The translations under genes were made by a program, and so were the position numbers. From Gari tellinella (taxonomy: Eukaryota; Mollusca; Bivalvia; Cardiida; Psammobiidae): a DNA stretch of 64,000 bases. The stretch is from positions 28,860,479 through 28,924,478 of the forward strand of contig OV277861.1 in the NCBI GenBank assembly GCA_922989275.2, given 5' to 3'. Shown here one piece after another: positions 11,401 to 23,400 of the stretch. The notes under the pieces were generated by a model. That model was given only the letters and a program-made list of their open reading frames with translations. It did no database searches and had not been told where the DNA came from. The first letter of the stretch is position 1. Each line of letters opens with the position of its first letter.

Positions 11401-14400
11401 CGCATTCACTTTATTCCTCCGCTGAAGAAAATTGTTCCAAGTTAAACAGTCATGATATGTTTCATATGGAATATTTTCCTTATTCTGGCATTGGTAGCTT
11501 AAAGCAGATTGAAAGTAAAGCAGAATGCGCCTTAGGGCGCATTCTGCTTTACTTTCAATCTGCTTTAAGAAGTCACCTATTTTCAAAATTAAAAAACAGG
11601 CTATGAGGTAAAGGGTTAATGGGAAAGAATGTCTTGTCCATTTCATGATGAGTTTCATTGAAAGTACTGTAATTGGTTGGACTTGTATTATACATCCATC
11701 AGGGCTCAAGATAAGGGGAAGTGATTTGAACAAATCCAACATTTTCTCACTTATACAGCACTAAAGCTTATGGTGTTACTAGTAACTTACTACTCATTAG
11801 AATCGTCTCTTTGAGACAATTCTAATGAGTAGTGACACATTTGCAAACAGTTTGGATAAAGATTACAAGCTGTGTAACACAGCATCTAATATGGATCCAA
11901 ACTGTTTGGCATTCGTATTCAAATTATTTCCAGGTTAAAAAGCTTCACCCTAAGTACGCAAACTACACACATTTAAAGCAGACAACAGCTCAGCATGATA
12001 AGGGTTAAACACTGTTCTTCCTCTTATATAACCAATGTTGTAAACATGTTCTATGTCACATGCCCAGACTGGGCCTTGACTTATTTGAATAAACTTGTAA
12101 ACTTGACACGATAGGGTTTAAAGCAAAAATAAAGATTTTAGTTTTTAGCTCGCCTGTACGTAGTACATGACGAGCTATTGCAATACCCCCGGTGTAGTCG
12201 TCGTCGTTATTGTCGGCGGCATCGTGAAGGGCGTAAACAATTTTAAGAAAATGTCTATAACTTCTATGTCCCTTGAGGTATTGCTTTCATGGTTGGTATG
12301 TGTGTGTATATGGACAAGACCTTTCCATGCACAGAAAATGTTTGACCTCTGTGACCTTGACCTTGAACTAAGGGCCTGCGTTTAGGTTTTGAAATCTGCG
12401 TTTAGGTTTCGAAAAATGCCTTTAAACTTCTATGTCCCTTAAGGTATTGCTTCCATAGTTGGTATGTGTTTGTATATGGACAAGACCTTTCCATGCACAG
12501 AAAGATTTTGTCCCCTGTGACCTTGACCTTGAACTTAGGGCCTGCGTTTAGGTTTCGAAATCTGCGTTTAGGTTTCGAAAAATGCCTTTTACTTCGTTGT
12601 CCCTTGAGGTATTGCTTCAATAGTTGGTATGTGTGTGTATATGGACAAGACCTTTACATGCATAGAAAAATTTAGACCCCTGTGACCTTGAACTTAGGGC
12701 CTGTGTTTAGGTTTCGAAATCTACGTTTAGGTTTTGAAAAATGCCTTTAACTTCTATATCCATTAAGGTATTGCTTCCATAGTCGATATGAGTGTGTATA
12801 TAGACAAGACCTTTCCATGCTTAGAAAAATTTAGACCCCTGTGACCTTGACCTTGAACTTAGGGCCTGCAATTAGGTTTCGAAATCTGCACTTAGGTTTC
12901 GAAAAATGCCTTTAACTTCTATGTCCCTTTAGGTATTGCTTCAATAGTTGGTATGTGTGTGTATATGGACAAGAACTTTCCATGCACAGAAAATGTTTGA
13001 CCCCTGTGACCTTGACCTTGAACTTAGGACCTGCATTTAGGTTTCGAAATCAGTGTTTAAGTTTCGAAAAATGCCTTTAACTTCTATGTCCCTTGAGGTA
13101 TTGCTTTCATAGTTGGTATGTATGTGTATATGGACAAGACCTTTACATGCACTGAAAAATGTTGACCCCTGTGACCTTGACCTTGAACTTATGGCCTGTG
13201 TTTAGGTTTCGAAATCTGCGTTTAGGTTTTGACAAATGCCTTTAACTTCTATATCCCTTAAGGTATTGCTTCCATAGTCGGTATGTGTGTGTATGTAGAC
13301 AAGACCGTTCCATGCACAGAAAATGTTTTACCCCTGTGACCTTGACCTTAGGGCCTGCGTTTAGGTTTCGAAATCTGCGTTTAGGTTTCGAAAAATGCCT
13401 TTAACTTCTATGTCCCTTGAGGTATTGCTTCCATAGTTGGTATGTGTGTGTATATGGACAAGACCTTTCCATGCTCAGAAAAATTTAGACTCCTGTGACC
13501 TTGACCTTGAACTTAGGGCCTGCGTTTAGGTTTCCAAATCTGCGTTTAGGTTTCGAAAAATGCCTTTTACTTCTATGTCCCTTGAGGTATTGCTTTCTTA
13601 GTTGGTATGTATGTGTATATGGGCAAGACTTTTACATGCAAAGAAAAATTTAGACCCATGTGACCTTGAACTTAGGGCCTGTGTTTAGGTTTCGAAATGT
13701 GTGTTTAGGTGTAGAAAAATGCCTTTAACTTCTCTGTCCTTTGAGTTATTGCTTTCATAGTTGGTATGTATGTGTATATGGACATGACCTTTCGATGCAC
13801 AGAAACATTTAGACCTGTGTGACCTTGACCTTGAACTAAGAGCATGTGTTTAGGTTTCGAAATCTGCGTTTAGGTTTCGAAAAATGCATTTAACTTCTAT
13901 ATCCTTTGAGGTATTGATTTCATAGTTGGTATGTGTGTGTATATGGACAAGACCTTTCCATGCACAGATAAATTTGGACCCTTGTGACCTTGACCTTGAA
14001 CTTAGGGCCTGTGTTTAGGTTTTGAAAAATGCCTTTTACTTCTATGTCCCTTGAGGTATTGCTTTCATAGTTGGTTTATGTGTGTATATGGACAAGACCT
14101 TTCCAGGCACAGCAACATTTAGACCCCTGTGACCTTGACTTTGAACTTAGGGCCCATGTTTAGTTTCGAAATCTGTGTTTTGGTTTCTCAAAATTTTTAT
14201 TACTCCCATGTCCATTGAAATATTCCTTTCATATTCAGTTTGCATGTGTATATGGACAAGATCTTTCCTTGCATGCAAAATGTTTGAGCCCTCTGACCTT
14301 GACCTTGAACTTAGGACCCGCGTTTAGGTTTCAAAGTCTGCGTTTAGGTTTCTCAAAATTTCTTTAACTCATATATCCACTGAGATATTTCTTTCATGTT

Positions 14401-17400
14401 TGGCATGCATGTGTATATGGACACGACCTTTCCATGCATGCAAAAAAATTAGCCCAGTGTCCTTGACCTTGAACTAAGGTCGCGAAAGGTTTTAGGTTTC
14501 GAAATCTGCGTTTAGGTTTCAAAAATGCTTATAATTCCTATGTCCCTTGAGGTGTTATTTTCATATTTGATTTGCCAGTGTATATGGACAAGACCTTTCC
14601 ATGCAGGCAAAAAGGTTGACCTCTGTGACCTTGAGTGTGCTTTTAAGTTTCTAAAGGTGCCGGTGGCGAGCTTTGTTGTCTCTCTGACAACTCTTGTTGA
14701 AATACTCCCCTTATCTGGAGCCTTGTTTATTATACTTTTTTCAAATCTTTTTCAGCTGGAATTATCGGGGGTTTTAGCCTTGCCAGGTTTTCTGCTCAGA
14801 GACAATTAAGCCAGGAGTTACGAGTAAAGTACCCAGACGGATTTGCTGCCCAAATGTTGTATCTGAAGGAACATGGAGAATTGTGGAACGACTACATATC
14901 ATTGTGAGTCAAACAACATGTACACTCAAACCTTTCTACAGTGTTCCCTCCCTACAATGGCCCTCTTAACAACGATTCCCTCCTTATAACGACCCTGTCC
15001 CTATTCACCCAAAATGCAAAATGTCTAGACCTTTTCGTGCTGCATTGTCTTCTGCTTAAAGTTGACGTCTGCTTTAATGGGTTTGAAAAATAGGTCACTT
15101 GTTCAAATCTTAGAAAAAGCTTGTGAACATTCTAGCATCCACAATTTTGACCAAATCTTGATCAAACTCGGTCAGAATGACCATCTTGACAAAATCTAGG
15201 TCAAGTATGATACTAGGTTATGTGGGATTAAAAAGTAGGTCACTAGGTATAATCTTAGAAAAAGCTTGTGATCACTCTAATAGTCACAATTTTGACCCAA
15301 TCTTAATCAAACTTGGTCAGAATGTACATCTTGACAAAATGTAGGTCAAGTCTGATAAAAAGCTTGAGAACACTCTAGTGGCCACAATTTTGACCCAATC
15401 ATTACCAAGCTTGGTAAAGTTCGGGTATGGGTTATATGGTGTCAAAAAGTAGGTCAGTAGTTCAAATCTTAGAAAAAGCTTGTGAACACCAGTTTTAGCC
15501 CAATCTTTATCATGACCATCTTGACAAAATCTAGATTAATTTTCTATATGGTTCATTAGCTCACTGGACTGTGTCCAAGAGCTTATGTTCTCACCCAGTC
15601 ATTGCCGTTTGCGTTAGCAGTTTCAAGAAAATCCTTATAACTTCTATGTCCCTTAAGGTATTGCTTTCATTTTTGGTATGTGTGTGTATATTGACAAGAC
15701 CTTTCCATGCACACACAAAAAATGGCCCCTGTGACCTTGACCTTGAGGCCTGCGTTTAGGTTTAGAAATCTGTGTTTAGGTTTTGAAAAATGCCAAGAAC
15801 TCCTATGTTAATTGAGATATTCCTTTCATATTTGACATGAATATGTATGTGTACCATACCTGTTCATGCAGGGTAAAATGTTTAGACTAGTAACCTTGAT
15901 CTTGAATTTAGGGCCAGCGTTTAGGTTTTGAAATCTGCATTCTTGTATCGAAAAAAGCTTATAACTCCTATGTCCATTGAGATATTGCTTTCATATCTGG
16001 TATGCATTTTCATATGGACAAGACCTTACCATGCAAAAAATATTTTAATCCCTTTGACCTTGATCTTAGGACCTGTGATTCGAAATCTGTGTTTAGGTTT
16101 TGAAAAATGCCTCTATTTCCTATGGTAATCGAGATATTCTTTACATATTTGGCATGCATATGGACAATACCTGTTCATGCATACAAAAAATGTTAGCTTA
16201 GTGACCTTGAACTTAGGGCCCACGTTTAGGTTTTGAAATCTGCATTTAGGTTTCGAAAAAATGAAAAATTGAGCTTCTAAATGTGCTGAAGGCGAGCTTT
16301 GGTGTCTCTCTGACAACTCTCGTTTAGGATCATAAAGTAGGTCACTAGGTCAAGTGAAAGGAAATGGGAGGATTCAACTGATTGCCAATCAAACCGATTC
16401 AATCAGGTGAGCGACCCAGGGATATCATGGCCCTCTTGTTTCATCATTTGCTTTATTATTTTATTTTTGATAACATTCTGTTTGTCGTCCGCCTGTCTGT
16501 TTGTCAACAGTTGCAAAAAACTCCTCTAAAACCAATAGCCCCAGTGAGCAGTTCAGGGCCATCATTACCCTCTCGTTATGAAAACTTTCATTGTAAAATT
16601 CTTTATAACAACCACTAAATTCAGTAAACTATTTTTTGTCTAACCCATTACCCCATAAATATGCCTTTTTACGCCTTTAATGCATTCCTCCCCTGAAGAA
16701 AATAATCTTTTATAGTCATTAATATGTATCATAAGAAATATTTTCTATATCCTAGCAGCAGAATGCGCCTAATGGCGCATTCTGCTTTACTTTCAGTCTG
16801 CTTTAAGTGATCAGTTATCTTCAGTACTAGAAACAAGCTGTGGGGTAATGGGTTAAGGCAGGTGGCTGCTTAAAGCAAGGTGAAAGTGAAACAGAAAGTC
16901 TTGCATAAATCATTTAGCCATATTTTAAGTGGTCATTATAGAGAGGTTTTTACATCACTAGCACCTGATTTGATTACACAATTCAGTTTGAGGGAACAAC
17001 AGAGGCAAGGTTATAACCGGTATACCCCATCAAACCAGCCAGTCGCCACTGGCAACACACCTGAGCCAGTGCCTACAGTGACCAGAGACTATAAGGAAAC
17101 TACAAGTCGGCCTGCAGGACTGGATGACCGCTTCAGACCTCAGATGGATGGCATTTTACAAGGTACAGCAAACTTTATGATCGAAAGTCTAAATTGGGGG
17201 GGGGGGGGGGGGGGGGGGGGGGTTCACTGATAAGTGGAACTTGTTAAAGCCAGAATATTGCTCTCAAATTATCAAAATCAAGCATTTTTATCATGAAATT
17301 TATGGCACTGTCGTAATCATTACGTATAAAAAGAAGTAATACGTGGTGAATTTTGAGGCAATACTGCTTACGAACACGTGAAATTTGTGGAAACCAGTAG

Positions 17401-20400
17401 AGATTTAAGTCCAGTTTGTTTATATTTGAATAATGACGGAAGTTTAGGGAGATGACGTCATAGCTATTTTTAGTGGGAACAATTTGAGCTTTCAATGAAA
17501 GAGAGACAACTCTTATAATTTTATCCACTAAATGTCATGTACAAACTGATGACAGCACACAGTGTGTATGAATTGTAGCCACTCTTATCAATCATGTGAC
17601 CTTCTGCAAATTCTCGGGTCCAGGCTGAAGATTTGTTATGTAAACAAATCTCTTATTTTGCTAGCCAGCTTTGTAAGAAATTGACACATTTATGTATGAT
17701 TCTTAATGAAATGATGAAATGGAGGCATATCTCAGGCAAGTTAGTGAAGTTACAGCCGATTTCACATAGTTTTCATACATAGAAAATTAACACATATTAG
17801 AAATTTTGGGTTTTAAACATAAATTTGGACAGTATTCTGACTTTAACTGAGTTTCTTAAGGTTCATCAATTAACCATTAACATCCCTACAATATATCTAA
17901 TACTTGTTTATTTAGATAAAGTGAATGCTTATTGAGGTGAAAATACTTTCAATACATGTACTAAAGCTACGGTGGTGAAGACGTTATTCTTTCCTAATAA
18001 ATGCATTTACGCTTAAACTATTATTTCCAGTGCAAACAGTTTGGAGCCAGATCAGACTCCAAACTGTTTGCCACCAAGATAAATATAAATTGTCAGAATG
18101 GTCGTCAAGTTGTCACTTTCTGTTTTATTGCAATGCGTTTGCGTTTAACCCTTTCCCCTATAGAAGCGCCTTTTAGCACATTTAATTTATTCCTCCACTG
18201 AAGAAAATAATTCTAGCAGATGAAAGCTTAAAGCAGGCTGAAAGTAAAGCAGAATGCGCCTTAAGGCGCATTCTGCTTTACTTTCAACCTGCTTTAAGTG
18301 GTCACCTTTCTTCAAATCTAGAAATAGGCTATGGGTTAAAGGTTAAGCAGGGAAGAGCAACGTCTTCTCCACTGTAGCAGCTGTATTGAACCCCATCAAT
18401 GAGTACTGATTTGAAACCATCATTTACCGCTTAAGAACAGGTCATTGTAGACTTCTTAGTGATATGTATTGCCAGAGAATATCACATTCTGATGAATGTC
18501 CCTGTGGTACTGGTATCCAAACCCCAGAGCATGTCTTGCAAGATTGCCCACTGTTCTCAGCATAAGAAACAAAACCTGGCCACAAGGTGGCAACTTTCAA
18601 GACCAGCTCTGGGGTTCCATTGCCCTTTTGAAGGCTACAGTATCAGTGCCCCAGATAAGCTGCGTATCGGCGTATTTTACACATTAAAAATGACCAAATA
18701 CGCTTTGAAAATAAATTCAGTGCGTATCAAATACGCAAGCCTTTTATAAAATACGCTAAACATATCACCGTAGATGCGTACAAAAAGCAATCTAGACCGA
18801 TTTCGCTAACGGCTTCCAGTTTCATTTTCTTCCAAAATCGTTACTTCTCGGCTGATTTCCAACAACTTTTCGCGAGGTGCAATGGGGGAAATAGCTGAAG
18901 TATTCCGATTGCTTGTTTTTGATAATTTTACCTATCCATTTCTAGACGCTTGCTGCTCTTTATCTCCATAAGCGTCTCGATAAATTAGACTATTTGACAC
19001 TTGTTTTCGCGGTTTCTGTTAAAATATCGCACCGCGACCGAAATGGTAAAATGTTCGTTCTGGTTTTTGAAACTGTCTTTTTATGTTTTTTTCAATCTGA
19101 ATCGAAGACTTCCCCAGCCAGTTAAGTAAAGCTATTGTTATTAATTGATTATAGTTCAATCGGCAGTGGTTAAATCAGAATCACGATCAAAGTAAAACAT
19201 TACGTACATCGTTCGTGTGAAAGATGAAACATTTTAGCAGTGAAAACACCCATTCCCCCTGGTTTGATATACGCGGAAATCAACAGAAATATGTAAACTG
19301 CACTAATAATTTAAGTTTAAAAATGTGTAGGAAGGAACCTGAATGCAGCAGCAAGGACTGATGAATGCTTTCAATTGAAAAATTAATTGTTAGAAAAGTG
19401 CTTGTATTAAACTGTAAGACTAGCTACAGTTACAAGTCAACTGTCAAACACCAGTTACAAATAACAGTGTGTATTTATGTCTTCTGTTGAATTTTTATTT
19501 ACAAGACCAGCACTACATGAAGTGTCAATACAATATTCCAGTATAGTTACTAAATGTCTTTTGTATATATGAACAGCATGCCTTTTAGATTAATGGATGC
19601 TTATTTATACTTAAGAAAACCACATTTTTCACTTTGAAACTGCTTATTTGAGCGACACGAGTTACGAAAACCAGCAGGTACTCTATTATTTTTCATTTCA
19701 CTCGATTAATTTGAAAGAGAGGAGTAAAGTACCTTATTTAACAATTTCTTATCTGGGGCACTGAGTATGTGTCATTAAGAAACAAAACTTGGTATTTGAC
19801 ATGACCATGTCAACATTTGAGGGCAGAAGAAGAAAGCGTTTCAAATGACAGGGTAGTGGTTAGCCTAGTAGTGGTGTCCTGAGAGTCTAATGTGAAGGAC
19901 TAGGTTAACCCAATAGCCTTTCTCTATTTTTGAAAACAGGTGACCAGTTAAAGCAGGTTTAAAGTAAAGCAGAATGCGTCTTCAGGGACGTTCTACTTTA
20001 CTTTCAGCCTGCTTAAACTATCAAGTGCTAGTATAAAGAATAGTACACAATCATAACTGAATAAATCGGAACTATTTTCTTCTGTGAAGGAATAAATTAG
20101 AGGTGTATTTATGGGGTAATGGGTTAAGGTGCGGAAGAGAGGGTTAAGTTGAGGGCAAGTTATTTGAAAGAAATACACTCATGTGCCATATATTAATCTT
20201 CTCAAAGTCAAATGTGTCATTATTTTCAATGTGCTGGTGAGGACATTAACTGTTTACCCCATATCCTGTTTCTAGTTTTGAAAAATGTGACGCTTAAAGC
20301 AGCTTGAAAGTAAAGCAGAATGCGCCTACAGGTGCATTCTGCTTTACTTTCAGCTTGTTTTAAGCTACCATCCGTCAGGATATAGAAAATATACTGTTTG

Positions 20401-23400
20401 TAAACATTTACTACTGTATAAATTGGAACTTTTTTCTTTAGTGGAGGAATAAATCAAATGCCATAAAAGGCGCTTCTATCAGGGAAAGGGTTAATATGCC
20501 ATAAGACTGTACAATGTTCTTGTAGGAAAGTCTGTGCCAGATGAGGATGATAAATCTGGTAAAAAGCCAAAAGGATCGTATGCAATGTGGAGACAACAGA
20601 AGGCACCCCCGGGGCAGGAGAACATTCCAAGACCTCCATCAGACCTACCTCCATACTCCCCCCCACCCCCAGATCCTCCACGTTACTCTTCCCCCGAGTC
20701 TTACCAACCTCCTCAACCACGGTCAGACAGTCCTTATGAGCAGCCTAAAGCACCACCTCCAAAAAAAGATTCCCAACCTAGGACAAAACCAGGTATAGAG
20801 TTTGTAGTTAGTCTATCTTTCTTCTTAAAATATCATTCAATACAATGCCCATTAGTCAATATTGTCTTTGAACCCATAGCCTGTTTCTAGTGTTGAAAAT
20901 AGGTGACCACTTAAAGCAGGTTAGGGTGCATTCTGCTTTACTTTAAGCTACCATCTACAAGAAAATAGAAACATATTATGAAAAATATTCATGGCTATAA
21001 ATTTGAACTTTTTTCTTAAATGGAGGAATAAATTAGAGGCGTAAAAAGGTGTATTATGAGGTAATGGGTTAAAGCTATCATTCAATACAATGCCAATTAG
21101 CCGTATCCTATACAGGTGGTTGCTAAACGAAGGATAAAATATGTCGGGCATATTGTTTTTGGTCTGTCTGTCTGTCCCAAACTTTCACCTTGGCCATAAT
21201 TTTAGAATTACTAAGACTTTCTAATTACTAATAGAATTTACTATTACTAACATAGAGACTTAATGTTTTATATTTGGTTTGTGTACTCTCCTCAAAAAGC
21301 TCTCGAGCCCAATACAACTTGGGGTCCTGTCCGACAAAGGTCAAAGTCATTTAAAGTAAAACAGGGTGGATTTAAAATTGGCCATAGATTTTGATATGCA
21401 TGTGATAGAGACTTTATATTTGTCTCATGCACTCAAATCAAGAAGTTCTTGAGCTCATAACAACTTATGTCATGTCCGACAAAGGTCAAGTTCATTTAGC
21501 AGTCAAACACGATCAATTGAACATTGACCGTTACTCTGAAACTACATGTGATAGGGACATGTTTACTTAAGTCAAGAAGCTCACTACAAGTTGGGCCATG
21601 TCAGACAAAGGTCAAGGTTATTTAGAGGTCAAATAGAATTAATTGAACATTGACCATAAATCTGAACTACCTGTGATAGAAACTTCGTATTTGGCATGTG
21701 CATTCAAGAATGCGGTGAAGCCTTCCAGCTGGCTTGCAGAAGAACGGTGGTTCTACCCAGTTGCCAATTTGTGCCTTACACAGTGCATTAAGGGCTTCTG
21801 GGGTCTTCCTCCACCTGTAATTAGCTGGACGTCGCGGTATGACTGAAATACTGTTGAAAGTGACGTAAAATCATAACAAATCAAATCAACTTAAGAAGCT
21901 CTTGAGCTCAGTATAAGTTGGATCATGTCGGTCAAGGTCATCATGTTTCATGAACATATAGTTTTTATACTGCATTAATCAGTCACTTTCTTGAATCTGT
22001 ATTCATTTTAAAGAAAGGTAGCTTAATACTTGAAGGATATTGAATGAGAGTGTTTTCAGTATTGAATTTATTGAACAAGTTGGATAAAATAATATGTTGC
22101 GAGCCTTGTGGAGCAACATATCGTTTTAGCCAAGGAGTTCAATAAGTTCATTGCTGAAAACACTATTTTAACATTCTGTTTATCGCATAAATTGGCACAA
22201 AAATCTGAATCTTTTACTTTCAGTTTCATCTGTTTGGAAAACGATTAATCATAAGTGTTGTTAGGTTTTATTCATCCATAGATAAAAACACTTCTTTGAT
22301 ATAACATATTCATATTTTAGATTAATATTTAATGTGAACTTCTTCTTAATACCTAAAAATGAGCATTTGACATTAAGTTTTGTTTTTGGAATTACATATG
22401 TACGTCATTTCATGTATTGCAATATGACGTCATTATGATGTAACTTTACAAAATTTAAAAATAAAAGGTTTGCTCTGAGTCAGTTACTACTAGATTTCTA
22501 CATAGCCTGATTTGCAGCCTCAATTATGGGACTGCTCTGGAGAAAAAAAATACGACACTTGAAATAAAATACGACACTTGGAAACATTTCAATCACTGGT
22601 GATGATTCAAGTTTTGTCAAACTAGATTCTTTAAACAGTTTTTAGTAGGCATAGTAATAGTATTTCAGTGTGGTTTTTATTTCATTCTTTATTTTGCATG
22701 TTTATGTGATAAAGATTTGAACTATATTAGCCTAGCTTTATCCTGCATACCGACATATGTGGACGGTATTTAACTAATTAAGGGTCCCCACATATGTGTA
22801 AGTAACATGAAAACATCCAACCTCTTGTCGACCAAACCCCTTCTTGAAGAGATATACATGTACATGATATGACAAGTAGTTGCAGGATTTAGATTGTATA
22901 AAATAGTTTCATAAGATAGTCGCCATATACAGAGCTGTGATTGACCGACTTGATAAATAAAGAATATTTGGTGACTTGCTTTGAATGACAAATCTTATCT
23001 GGCAAGGCGGATGAATATATCAGGTGAGCCGCAGGCTCACCTGATATTTTCAGAAGCCGAGCCAGATAACATTTCTCATTCAAAGCTAGTCACCAAATAT
23101 TCTATTTATCCTTGTCACAATAGTAAAATAAATAGAGAACGCTTTTTCTTAAAGCTAAAATCGTTTTTTGTCTAGATAAGATTCTCACTAAAGAACTATG
23201 TTACTCTAGGAAAGCGCTCTATTATATAGTTGATGTCAGTGACGTCATATCCTAGTTACGTTGAAAAGAAATTAAAGAACCTTTTAAATCTAGTGTTTTC
23301 ACTCAGGAAATCTAAAAGGTGGACAATTATAGAAGTATCTCAGCAAGCGACTGGTGGCGCGTACTCTATAACGCTTTAATTGCATTGAATAGTTTGAATA

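Noticed and set aside
11341..11742. 133-codon reverse frame as a gene
   Set aside because: Runs through a P1 MITE palindrome and a P3 end; similar peptides appear wherever these MITEs are open by chance.
20454..20798. Alternative frames across the proline-rich OCIAD1 exon (+ and -)
   Set aside because: C-rich proline codons depress stops in all frames; only the accepted frame joins both neighbouring exons and leads to the KYGD tail.
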